Below the pieces are notes generated by a model that had not been told where the DNA came from, ran no database searches, and saw only the letters and a program-made list of their open reading frames with translations. 64,000 bases of DNA from assembly GCA_014905825.1 (NCBI GenBank), contig JACGCN010000069.1, positions 1 to 64,000 on the forward strand. Direction: 5' to 3'. The DNA is from Lyophyllum atratum. Its lineage: Eukaryota > Basidiomycota > Agaricomycetes > Agaricales > Lyophyllaceae. Numbering within the stretch: position 1 is the first letter of the stretch; each line of letters starts with the position of its first letter. Position numbers and translations under genes: made by a program. Positions 46,097 through 56,827 of the stretch are shown here, one piece after another.

Positions 46097-49000
46097 CTAC
46101 GTCTGTGCAAATCCATCAGGCTTGGCCTTCGCTCCCGTTCGCCCACCAAGAGCTTCGAAACGATTCACATATCTTGAGGGAACGGATTGTTTGCCCTGAT
46201 TCTCGGACACGCCATTGGCATTTCGACGGCCTGAGTCAGGTGGGATGGAGCCAAAGAAATGTTCCTTCGATGTAACCGGAGCCTTCAACTTCGAGTGATA
46301 GCTCTGCCCACGCAGTTGTTTCGGGTTCGACACCGAATGCGCCTTCGAACGACCCTGGCGATCATTCCTAGGACCTTTCAACTTTTCCATCTTTGTGCTA
46401 GACGCAGGACTCGATTGGAGGGAAGCTTGTGCAATCCGTTTGTGTGATATGTTGAGCCTTATAAACACTGGTGGCCCTCGATCAGACGGACTCTCGAATT
46501 TCCTGTCTCGGTCGCCGACGCGGGGAAAGGGGTGGGTCCGATTCGCCGTTGGAACCAAAATTGGAGAAGCGACTTGTTCTCTAGGGAGCGATGCATCCCT
46601 CCGGTCGCCATTTAGAAGAAGAGGATATCGAGAAAAACTTCGGGTGGGTGAGGGCTCCTCGCCATGGGGTACATCGACCATTGGTAGACTGGGAAATTCC
46701 ATGTCATACTTGCATGGTGTATAACCAGGGATCCTGGAAGAAGCTTTCGCCGGGAGCGAGATAGTACGTGGCGTCGCGGTTTCGAAAGAAGCGTACTGCG
46801 CGGTCCCCAACCCCTGCTTCGGGGATTTCGGCGTTTGAATTCACGCGGAAGATGAACCTGAGGAGCTTTGGCTCACGGCTGAGGGCCACGGAGACGTCGC
46901 TTTCACTTGGGAAAACGAATCGCCTTCTAGCTTCGGGACCAGGGGGCGGAAGAGGGTCTTGGTGTCAAAAACGCGCTGCGGAACACGAGGCATCGTAGTG
47001 GCATACGTGGAGGCCGCAGGAGTATGACGAAATAAAGATCCACGTTTCTCGCGATTGGGAGTACACCGGGAAGATCAGCCCTCCCTTCCGAGACCGACTT
47101 CCAGTCGATCCAGGTACTCTCCCCTGTGACGTCGATCCAATGGCGCTCTAAGCACCCAAGAAGCGTATGCCTTCCGCCACCCCGGAGGAACGATCGACTG
47201 CTGACGAGGACAAGTCCTTTCCGACACCGAGTGAGGAGGACGTTCATGCGATTCGTCGATGTCAAGAATCCTGGATGATCTCCTGACCTCACGACGGAGA
47301 CCAGGACAAAGTCCGCTTCATTCCCTTGAAAATACACCCCTGTTAACAGTGGAACAGAGCTAGAATGTAAGTCCAGAACCCACCTTGGAAGCTATCGACG
47401 TTGAATACCCGTTCCCAAGGAAGGCCGTCTGGATCGAGCTTCAGCTGTCTCTCGATAGCGGCTCTTTGCGCATCGTATGGCGTAATGATGCAAAAGTCCT
47501 TATACTTGTAATACATCTTGACGAGGTTGACGATTGTCTGGATCTCACCCGCATTCTGCCAAAAAAACTCAAAGTGAGTCCTCGATACGTCGGAGCGAGC
47601 TCATTATATACCGTCCAGCTGAATCCGCCTTTAGTTTCTCCTCCATTAGATGCATCGACGAACGAGACACAAGAAGTATCCCTCATGCTATGTTCTGACT
47701 TAAGTTTCCCGTGGTAAACATTTTGAGATATAAAATGCCCGAGCGGAACTGGCATGCGATCTAGAGCTGTTGTCAAAAGAGCCGGGTCTCCCTGGGTCCT
47801 TGGCTTCACGTACATTGGGTATCAAGAAACCCGGCAGACCCTTTGAGGTGCTCCACGTCAAAGATAGTCTTGAGCTCTGGGACCTGGTCCTTTCCATACG
47901 GAGGGACTGCGGGGTAAAAATGTTCAATTCCCATCGAGCGCCAACAGATGATGATCGACCTACGCTGTTCAGGGTCCCCGAAAAAACAGACCTTCCCAAG
48001 CGTTTTATGGAACTTATGAAAGACGTGCTGCAGCACAACGTCAGACACCTCTGTTCTTGTAACCCAAAAAGATTCGCACCAAAAAATCCTCAATCTTGAT
48101 TTGCGACGCTTCGTCGACCACGAGTCGTTCAACAGGCACCACTCTGAATACGCCGACCCTGTCTACTTTAGGGTTTGCGAGCATGCTTAGCGTGGATAGA
48201 ATTATAACAGAGCCGCCTAGAAGGCTCTCCGTAACCCCGACGCTTGTGATGCCCGAGAAATCGTCTGAGAGCAATACTTTCTGTTGGATCATTTCATAGA
48301 TGTGCTCATGCCTATAGTTCGGTCAGTAACGACCACGGCCCACGAGGTCGGTCAGTTGCGGGGCGCACGTACCATTCGAAATGAAATTCCTGCGCTACCA
48401 AGATCTTGAAATCCACCTGTTTTTTGTAAAGGGTTTCGGCAATGTTTTTGACGGCTACATTCGAGTGAGCAACGATCCATGTGGGTAGGCGTTGGCGATC
48501 CCAGATAGCGGCCGCAGCCGCGATAGTCGTCGTCTTCCCCGTGCCAGGTGGGCCTAGAATCGTCACGTCGTTAGTTATCATGTCGGCGGATATCTGGGGG
48601 CTGCTAACCATGGGTTATAACTAGCGCGGGTCCGGAAACCATCCGCGATGCGACTCGCTCCTGAGAAGGGTTCAAGCCAGGTATGTCGATCAATTCTACA
48701 TCTTCAGCTGGGAGGCGATCCTTTCGGCTTGGGAACCACAGCTTCCGGATGAATGGCCTGTGAAGAGATGCCTTTCCTTGGAGAAGTAGTAGAAGCAGTT
48801 CTTCGCGGGCCTTTTCGGGGTTCGTCAGCTCTGGGCGGCCGACAACGCGAACTTTTTGGAGAGTTCCGGATAGGGCTTGACCGGTGAAGCGGATGTTGGT
48901 CGTTCTCCCTTTCGCTCCACGAGCTTCGCCGGTGAACTCATGCCCTGATTCGTTCGTCATGATCACGGTCTTAGACGCGTTGAGTAAGGTACCAGGGCTG

Positions 49001-49905
49001 GATGGTAGGTGGGACTTACCTGTCGACTGCTCCTAACCCTTGTCTTGTATCTCGCATTCTGCAGTTCGAGCATCCCGTCGTGGGTGACCTTGAACCGGTT
49101 GAACTCGCTGGGAGTTTCTTTGGGCATTGCGTCTTCTAAGACGTAGGTCTGTCTGACCATTTCACCAAGGAAGGCAATTTCCTTTCGAAGGAGGATGTAT
49201 CAGCGGTGTGGAGGCAGTGTATGTGATACGAAACACCTACCTCTGACCTCAAAAGGCCTGTATCAATTCTCACCACGTCAGACAGAGTTGTAGCACTGCA
49301 TTCGGCGACACTGCGACTCAAATTTCCAGGTCATCGAAAAGAAAAGAAACTTGACGAAAAGCTCACCAAGCAGAAAGCCAAGCGCGGAGACATACATCTC
49401 TGTGGCTCACAACGTCGTTGTCGTCGTTCCATAGGCTCTCTACTACAGCCTTATCGACACCAGCATGTATCTTGTCGGAGATGACCTGAGACGGCCGTAA
49501 TGGTCTTCTGGTATCAGCCACGAAGGCCGTCGACAGATCGTATCCGGAGACAGACAGTTTGAGGTCGTCGGAGATGCGAACGGCGAGGCGCGTCATGTCA
49601 AACCCGGCCAATGTGCAATCTTCGCCACGAAGGAGTTGTTTGAATGGTTCGTCGCGAGGGAGGATGTCGCGCCTCTGTTCAGCGTCGACAGAAATGATGA
49701 GAATGTCATGGACCGTCGCGAGGGCCAGAGTCGCTACCCGCCCTGTGGGAGAGCGTTTCACGGCGAGTCCGAGGCACAGCGTTTCGTCGGGGAGCCTACG
49801 GATGCCCGCAGCTGCTGCGCCTGCTAGCCGACGAGAAAAGGTGCGAACGGGAATGCTTTCCGGACGATTGGGTATGAGTTTTTGGGATATACTTGTTGAG
49901 GACAT
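46097..49905 (-). CDS. UPF1-like superfamily 1 helicase
   Basis: A multi-exon gene starting MSSTSISQKLIPNRPES. The first 180 residues (ATLALATVHDILIISVD, LAGFDMTRLAVRI, SGYDLST) resemble the 3'-5' exonuclease-like lead domain of related fungal helicases; this is tentative. The helicase core (AAA_11/AAA_12) follows, with Q-like NPSQERVAS, Walker A GPPGTGKTT (48.55 kb), Walker B VDEASQI (48.11 kb), motif III FFGDPEQ joined across an intron to LPPYGKDQ (47.97 kb), DTQ joined to YRMPVPLGHFI, motif V VDSFQGNEADFVLVSVVRS (about 47.3 kb) and motif VI NRMNVLLTRCRKGLVLV. The last 240 residues are disordered, Ser/Pro/Arg-rich, and end GRTGAKAKPDGFAQT. They join through a 63-nt intron (GTGAGC...GCAG) that removes an in-frame stop near 46840. 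Likely an RNA or DNA helicase; the substrate cannot be read. Confidence 0.85.
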
Positions 49906-50596
49906 GTTACTGAGGGTGATGGGAGTGGGGAGGGAGAAAATAAGAAGATGTCGAGGGCGTAGACCTACTAACCAGCCTCAGCCTCATGGCAGAGAAGTTC
50001 CGACAAGCGCCCACAAGTGGAGAATGGGCTGCGGTGTTCTTCACTGTGAAGACATAGAGAGGTTAGATGTTCATTTCGTCGGACGTTGCCTGCTTCTGTG
50101 ATCTTTCAAGCCCATATCGGGCAGTGGGCGCTTGCTGAAAGCATCAAAAAAGTCATCGACAGAGTTCTAGAGCGAAGTCTTCTAGATACAGTTTGAAGTC
50201 ATGGCTGTGGATCCTGTGAACATGGCATCAGACGATAAACTTGAACGAAGACAAGCATCTGAACCGCTGGGAATCTTATCTTATCTTCAGTGATGTTGAT
50301 GGTAGATCTTCACATCACATTTACGCACGACCTCCTAACAACCTCCGGATGAACTGGCCGTTGTTTCTCCGGGAATATATTCTCAGAGTCCGCAAACACT
50401 CATCCATAAGTCTTCAATGTTGTCGGTGAATTTCCGCTAGGTTTTTTTCTAATCTGCAGCGAAAGGGTGATGGATTACGTGACGGGTCATGTGAGCATGA
50501 CGCGATTATTTCAATTCTTCGCGACCCACTTCTCTTTCCAGTCAATCTCACAGCTGCAGATAAGTCAGCCAGCGATTTAGCCGGTGCCTCTTGTCC
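49906..50596. other. Divergent promoter region (helicase / MsrA)
   Basis: 691 bp between two divergent start codons. No gene was recognised inside. Confidence 0.5.
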
Positions 50597-51370
50597 ATGC
50601 TCGGCCGGCTCAAATCTCTCTTCCCTTCTACCACAAAATTCGAACCCTCTAATTACCGTGCCTCCATGTCCACAGGTAAGCCCCGCAGCTACTCCCTTCA
50701 CACAAGTCTTCATCGGCCTCATTGCGGGTGTCTCCAGCAGCGCCCAACACCGAAACTGCGACCTTTGCCTCTGGATGCTTCTGGGGAACGGAGCACATCT
50801 TCCTTAAGCACTATCCCCCTGCCCAGAACAAAGGCATCCTCAAGACGGCCGTCGGGTACACCGGTGGGAACCCGCTCGTGAAGAACCCGGACTACAAGAG
50901 CGTCTGCACCGGGGCGACCGATCACGCAGAAGCCGTGAAGATTGAGTTCGATCCTAGCGTCGTCACTTATGACGAGCTAGTAGGTGCGTCCTATGACCCC
51001 TTGCGTTTTGGGCCCACCTGACATAGCCTCCTCCTACAGAGCACTTCTACCGCACGCACGACCCCACCACCGTGAACAGACAAGGCGGCGATACCGGCAC
51101 TCGTGAGTCGCACCCGCCCTCTCAGGAACACCACTAACGGAACTACTAGAATACCGATCCTCGATCTTCACGCACTCTACGGAGCAGGAGGCCATCGCGA
51201 AGCGCGTGACGGAGGAGGTGCAGGCCAAGCACTTCACACCGAAGGGCGCTAAGATCGTCACGGAGATCTTGCCGGCCGGGCAGTGGTGGGATGCGGAGGA
51301 CTATCACCAGCTCTACCTCTTCAAGAACCCGAGCGGATACCAGTGCCCCACTCATCGCTTGCACTGGTAG
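50597..51370 (+). CDS. msrA: Peptide methionine sulfoxide reductase A
   Basis: Four exons (50597-50675, 50738-50983, 51040-51102, 51150-51370) give 202 residues. The MsrA catalytic motif [10 protein letters not shown], with the reactive cysteine, lies close to the N-terminus. It is followed by [48 protein letters not shown] and [13 protein letters not shown], and it ends CPTHRLHW. The enzyme reduces the S-epimer of methionine sulfoxide in proteins and free Met, using thioredoxin. The first 27 residues ([21 protein letters not shown]) are basic and could be a mitochondrial leader. A second ATG (MSTAAPNTE) near the end of exon 1 would give a cytosolic form, so dual localisation from alternative starts is possible. 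Confidence 0.94.
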
Positions 51371-51852
51371 GTCCATGCCGCGCTATATCCATTTTGGTGC
51401 CGGAGAGAAGGCGGAGAGTGAGGTTTACGGGTGTCTCAGTAGGATTGGGGCAGTCGTATGAGTCTGGCGCCCGTATTAAAATTCAATAAAGTGTAAGATG
51501 TATTTTCGACGGTCCATGATCAGGTTAGCCCCAACGCGAGTGCCAGTTTCTCGATCCGGATATGTGGCTGTACATAAGCTGCATCTTGTTCCGACCCGAC
51601 CACCACCATAAAACAGCCTTCGCTTCGGGGTTTTCTAGGTCTGGATGCGCATCCTGCATATCAAATAATCTACTTGTTCAAATCTACACTAATGTTTACC
51701 CTCAATAGTCCATTGTCAGGCAGACGAAGGACATCCGACTCAAGTCGCATCGACGTGACCTATTGACACATATTTACATTGTCTTGAACTACCAGACATC
51801 GACTGAGCAGAGGAGACATCTCCTATCCTGCTCCTACTCCTACCACTCCAGC
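51371..51852. other. Intergenic, nothing recognised
   Basis: 3' flank of MsrA and promoter of MYND copy 2. Confidence 0.5.
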
Positions 51853-52699
51853 ATGTCGGATAATCTGTGCGCAAAGTGCTACAAGGCTGATGCAACTAAA
51901 ATATGCTCCCGTTGCCGGGCCATTGCATACTGCGTACGTGCCCATCCTCCAGCTCTAAACCATCTCCAAGCACTGCGTCTTACCCCTCACCCAATTTCCC
52001 GACCCAGAACAGTCCGTAGAGTGCCAAACCGAGGACTGGAAAACCCACAAGCCCGACTGCATCCCCCACTCAATATCCGGCATAACGATCCACTGCAACC
52101 TCGACCGTCCCAACCTCGGCACCTTCCAACGCGTCCAAATCCACGTCGACCACCCTATCCACCCCTTCGGCGAACTCGCCCCCGTGTCCAGGGCGATTAA
52201 GCTGCCTCTTGTGGTTTATCGCCACGTGAGGCGGCCGTGGACGGAGAGGCCGACGCAGGATGGGGGGCTTGATAACCAGATTGCGACGTATCTTATGATT
52301 GATAAAACAAGCGGGTTTGCGTCGTTGGAGTAATTGGCTTCCACTGCGAGTTTGGTCGTTCGATGTATGCTGAGACACCCCTTTTTAGGTACCAGAAGCA
52401 AGTAGGGACGGTAAGTGCATAAAGAGTAAAGCGCGATACTCCTGACCAACCGATGGACTTGGGACTGGATGTTTTTTTAGATCACTGTTATGCGCAAGGA
52501 CGGAAAACCGCTCACGCACGAATCTATTGAGACGATATGGACGTTCCATCGAGGGTTGCTTGACCTGTTCGGGGAGGATCCTGCCCTCGCGAGGGAGGAG
52601 ATTAACCGAGCTGCATTCGATGACTACTGTCAGCGCTACAAGGATGACAAATTGCTGAACGGGGATGAATCATTCCGTGATATGGAGCTTCCTCTGTAG
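51853..52699 (+). CDS. MYND-type zinc-finger protein, copy 2
   Basis: Exons 51853-51933, 52013-52329, 52389-52410 (22 nt) and 52481-52699 give 212 residues. The complete MYND finger is CAKC, CSRC, YC, VEC and HKPDC. After it come FQRVQIHVDHPIHPFGELAP and the well-kept C-terminal block ITVMRKDGKPLTHESIETIW, ending DESFRDMELPL. Every exon phase equals that of copy 1 (8222-9076, opposite strand), and stretches of introns 2 and 3 are also alike. Role as for copy 1: probable protein-protein adaptor with two structural zincs. The G+C content of exon 2 is higher than in copy 1, which suggests copy 1 has been drifting toward AT. Confidence 0.88.
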
Positions 52700-53263
52700 T
52701 CTTGTGGGCCCGGGTAGAGGTAAACTGCATGGTACTGCGGCCATGATTTTTGTAATGTACAATTTAGATCGGGGACCATGCAACGGTAGCAGTGTTCGCT
52801 GGATTGGCCAAATTTCAGCGAGGTTGGAGGATGGCGATGATTGTTTCGGATTCTCATCATCATAGCGCCGCAAACCAGGACAACATGCTGAAAACGGTGA
52901 TTGTATGCGTACCACGACAAGTGTGGGGGGTAGACCAGTGGACCATTCAGTCTTGTCGTGTTCATGGGCGACGATGAAGCACGCGGAAAGTCCGTGAAGG
53001 AGTCGCATGTGGGTCTCATGAACGGTCACGCTGGGGATGTCAATCAAAATCACGCTTCTCCAGTACAATTTCACTCGTTCGGGTCCATGGAATGATGATT
53101 ATCGTCTCCGACTGTTATAAAACACGACTTGTTTCTATGTGCTGTGACGGAGGGACGTCTAGGGGTCCGGTATCTACACCACCTGAAGACAAGGTAAATC
53201 AGGACGCTCGCCAGGAGGGGTGGATAGACACGAACCAGAAGGCCATGAGGGTGATGTGGCGCG
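52700..53263. other. Intergenic, nothing recognised
   Basis: Between convergent genes. Short frames only. Confidence 0.5.
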
Positions 53264-53913
53264 TCAGCGAAGCTTGCTGAAGAGTCTGGGTGCCGTGCAG
53301 TCCTAACGCAAGTTGTCAGTACCAGCGCTGCAGGGGAGAAGATAGTGACATACGTCTACGCAATGCATCATGCTAATGAGGGTATCTGGTTAGTAAGGAT
53401 ATTACAGTGAGGGATATAGGCTACGCACTGGACTGGAATTGGAGAGGAGCAGTGGGTGTGACGTCAATAGGGCTACAGCTCTCAACAACATAGAACACGT
53501 ACACCTATTCAACAAAAATTCGGTCAGTAACACTGACAATCATGAAGAAAGGAATCACGACGCACAATTCCTCAACGCAGTCCTCTCCCTTGAACCCGTG
53601 TCCGCTCGACACCTTCTCCTGACAATGCTCAAAGTGCTTCACGAACGGAGCGCACTTGGGGGTCTCCTTACACTCTTCCCGGATAATAGGGTGGGGCTTT
53701 CAATTCCCAGCTCAGTCCCTCGAGTAATACCCAAACCAAGGCCGACAACTCACATCCTCAGGATCCTCCTCCTCCCCCCCTTCCTCCTCCTTCGGCTCCT
53801 CTGCGTCTGCTTCGTCTTGCTGGGGCTCCGGAGACTCCTCTGCTTTCTCGGGTTTCTCCTCCGAGTCGGCGTATACGACGGGAAGGAAGGAGGAAAGAAG
53901 GAAGAGATGCTAG
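53264..53913 (-). CDS. QCR6: Cytochrome bc1 hinge subunit QCR6
   Basis: Small acidic subunit of respiratory complex III (UCRH family), which sits on the intermembrane-space side next to cytochrome c1. Exons 53754 upward, 53696-53566, a 19-nt exon 53372-53354, and 53302-53264 join in frame. The N-terminal part is the expected acidic run (EEKPEKAEES, then EEEGGEEEDPED). After it come IIREECKETPKCAPFVKHFE, CQEKVSSGHGFKGEDCVEE, MMHCVDDC and the terminal TAPRLFSKLR. The paired cysteines fit the hinge-protein disulfides. The 5' end is unresolved: the ATG at 53913 (MSSSISSFF) is one frame off the SFLPVVYAD frame across a pyrimidine tract, so either an undetected intron, a distal start or an indel is involved. 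The start codon is therefore provisional. Confidence 0.82.
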
Positions 53914-54100
53914 AACTCATTTTTGGGGGGCGGGCGCGTCGATGTAACGGGGAAGGGCGCAGGAAACGGTCGTTCCCGGAAAAGTTGCCACCGTGGGAAT
54001 TTGGTCTACTTTGAGACAGGGTGCTTCCAAATGTGAGATTCGCCTGGACGACGACGACCACCAACACCACATAGGCGAAGTTCCTTTTCGTTGGACGGCC

Positions 54101-55759
54101 ATGATGGCCTCTCTCGACTGTGTAGACGAGGATGTCTGCATCTACTTGTTCTCGTTCCTGCTGCCGCCGGAAATTATCACGATGAGAAAGGTAAGCACCC
54201 TACTTCGAAATTCTCCCACCCAGGCTAATTGGATAGTGTTAGACTTGTAGGAGAATGTGTGGAGTTTCCAAACTACGAATAGTGTGGACGAACGCATGTG
54301 CTATATATATTCTGGAGAAGGGATACCCCTTCTCACCACAACCATTAGAGTCCATGTCCGTGTCCGAACTTGAACAGCGCACCTGCCACGCCTACCACCT
54401 AGCCCTACGGTGGATCTCCCCTCTCTCCCGACCGCGGCGCTCCCTCTTCGTGGACGCCACATCCAACACCTCCGTGTCGGACGTGCGCTTCCTCCCGGGG
54501 CATTCGGCGGAGTGGATCTTGACGGTGTCGAAAGGCGTGTGGGACGTGTTTACGATTTGGGACGTGTCTTCCGAGGAGGGGAGGAAGGCGTGCGAGTGGT
54601 CGCCACGGGGCGCCATTTTTAATGGTATTGCTTTGAACACGGACCCGTGTTCTGAAGCCACCCTGGCGATTGCGCTGTCGCAGAATGACGGGTCCGTCGT
54701 ATAAACGGGTACTTCATCGACCCTTCTGTTCTGAGCATTGTTGTGTGCAGTGAACATACTGTCCAGCTTATTTCGATGCAGGTAGACGCGGATGGGGAGA
54801 GCTCGCTCAAGACGATATGTACGATCCCCTCCTCTTTGAAACCCGTCAAGTTGCATGGGGACCTCCTTGCCATGAGCGATGATGTCTCGCGGACGGTGGT
54901 GCGGAATTGGAGGACAGGTACTTCGGCTGTTCTTAACCATCCAGCTGACGATGGAGGCGTATGGCAGGTGCGTCGGCTCCTCCTTCTTGGCTGCACGGTG
55001 CCGATCTGACATTGTACTGCCTAGCCCAACAGGATCGTCCAAGTCGTGTTCACTTACCAAAGCGTCCTCGTCGTCCGAGCTTGCTCTATCCACCTATTCC
55101 CCGAGCCCGAGCTGCACGATGTGCCCCGCACATACACGCCCCTCGCCCGCCACTCCTTCGGGTGGATCGACGGCGTCTCCGTGACACCCACCCGCACCGG
55201 CGTACCCCCCGCACTCTCGATCCTCCTCCGCGGCGAAAGCGACGATCCCTGGTCCTCCGGCCTACACTCCCTCAATTTCTACATCCTCCAGCCCAATCCC
55301 AACTTTAACAACGCCCCCACCCCCACCGACGGCGACGAACACGAACACGAACGGCCGCCCCCGTACCTCTTCCCCCCAATCCTAGTCTCCCAAGTCCCAG
55401 CGGTGCGCGGCTCGCTCCGGTGCCGCGACGTCGTGCTCGGGCCCTGCGGCACCGCCGTGTGGATCCAGCCGCAGGACCGGGCGGTGGTGGGGCTGGCGTG
55501 GGCGCCGTCGGAGTTTGAGCAGTACCCGCTGCCGGCGATACAAGCGGCCGGTGGGCATGAGAGTCTGGTGGTGGCGGCGTTCCCTGGGCCCCTTGCTGAG
55601 AGGGACGTGGTGGGGAGAGGGGCGGAGGAGGGGACGACGGGGAGTCGGGTGATTTGGAAGAATAGCTTGAATAATTGGATGGCGATGGATTATGATGAGG
55701 AGATGGGGAGGGTGGTGGTGTGTTCGAGTTTTGGAAGGGTTTTGATGCTGGAGTTGTGA
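54101..55759 (+). CDS. F-box protein with beta-propeller-like C-terminus
   Basis: Four exons (54101-54190, 54243-54691, 54751-54967, 55025-55759) give 496 residues. The N-terminus is an F-box: ASLDCVDEDVCIYLFSFLLP, continuing PPEIITMRK and, after the first intron, TCRRMCGVSKLRIVWTNAC. The rest has alternating WD-like strands (WDVFTIWDVSS, VVRNWRTG, NWMAMDYDEEMGRVVVCSSFG) but no strict WD dipeptide ladder. This is the usual Agaricomycete F-box plus variable target-binding architecture, with SKP1-cullin recruitment inferred from the family. A G+C-rich codon bias rises through the last exon. It is head-to-head with QCR6, with under 200 bp between starts, so the two probably share a promoter. Confidence 0.83.
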
Positions 55760-55963
55760 CCTTTTGGGCGACTATGTATTTTATCTCTTGTATGTTACTA
55801 CGTCATGTACTATAGGTGTTATAAAAATTGAGCCAAATATGTAGTAGGACGCGTTGACGCGACATGGTCACATGCTTCGTCATGTGACAAGTTCAGCTTC
55901 AGGCTGGTCCGACGTCGTGCCTCGGAGCCGTTGTATCTTCCCCGCAACGCTCGCAGTTCCGCC

Positions 55964-56827
55964 ATGGCCACGACAGATGGGACCCCTCCCCCGCCGCCGC
56001 TAGAGCGCATACTGCCTTACGTCGTCTCGATCTTCTCAGCCGGCCTCTCCTTCGCCTCAGCCCTCGCCCGCTTCTTCACCGTCCTCCTCTCCTCCTCTCT
56101 AAGCTTCTTCTCCCCCCTCCCCATCATCCTCTACCTCCTCGCACCCATCCTCGTCTTCTTCGACATCGTCACGGACGTGTTCCTCCGGTGGCCGTACCAG
56201 ATCGCGCTGTACGCGCTCGATGCGTTTTATCCGATTTACGTGTTTTGTGGGGTCGCGTGCATTGTGGGGGTGCTGGTGGGGGTGACGGGGAGGGTGGTTG
56301 CGTTGTTTTTGGTGGATTTGGTGGCGGTGAGGGAGGAGTTGATGTCTGGGCCTGAGGTGGTGGGGAGGTCGGACCCGAGGAAGAAAAGGGAAGATGGGGA
56401 GAAGGAGGAGAGGTTGATGATTGGGAGTTGGGTATGTGAGCAGTGTTTTCTTACTTCGATTATGTCGTTGATCGATGTGCAGGCACGGCTTTTCTTGGTG
56501 ATGGTATCTTTCAGAGGGCGGGGCGACCAAGGCGAAGAGATGAGGAGGTACGGTTGTGATGTTGGATATATCCATGTCACTTTCTAATCTATCTTTTTCA
56601 GTGTGCACAATGCATACAGGCATATACGGCGTCGTTCTATCACCGGCCTTTCGGCATATATCAGCACCGCTCGTCACGTCTATGGCACGGCACATGGAGC
56701 CCCCTCGATTCAGCCGTCAATTGCTGCCTTTAACGCTGGAGTACTTTTTCATACCGCGTCAGACGCTTATTCGGCTCTTTCACTCCCCCCAATTTTCACG
56801 CCCCACTTGCACTCGTGTGTGCTTTAG
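55964..56827 (+). CDS. Small multi-pass membrane protein
   Basis: Exons 55964-56431, 56483-56547 and 56602-56827 give about 252 residues. After a Pro-rich start (MATTDGTPPPPPLERILPYV) come two or three hydrophobic segments: an Ala/Ser/Phe-rich helix near residues 22-45, IILYLLAPILVFFDIVTDVF near 50-75, and YVFCGVACIVGVLVGVTG near 92-115. A charged Lys/Glu/Arg-rich cytosolic tail follows. I do not recognise the family; it has the look of a conserved basidiomycete membrane protein. The third exon is the least certain part, and the protein could end earlier by reading through the first intron. Confidence 0.6.

Noticed and set aside
46800..46870. Premature stop in the helicase gene
   Set aside because: A 63-nt intron with a good GTGAGC donor and GCAG acceptor removes the stop and keeps the frame into the C-terminal region.
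53439..54014. 191-codon plus-strand open frame with a hydrophobic stretch
   Set aside because: Antisense to QCR6; the hydrophobic run is the complement of the acidic GAG/GAA codons of QCR6.
54392..55093. 233-codon minus-strand open frame
   Set aside because: Shadow of the F-box gene on the plus strand, which has motifs and consistent splicing.
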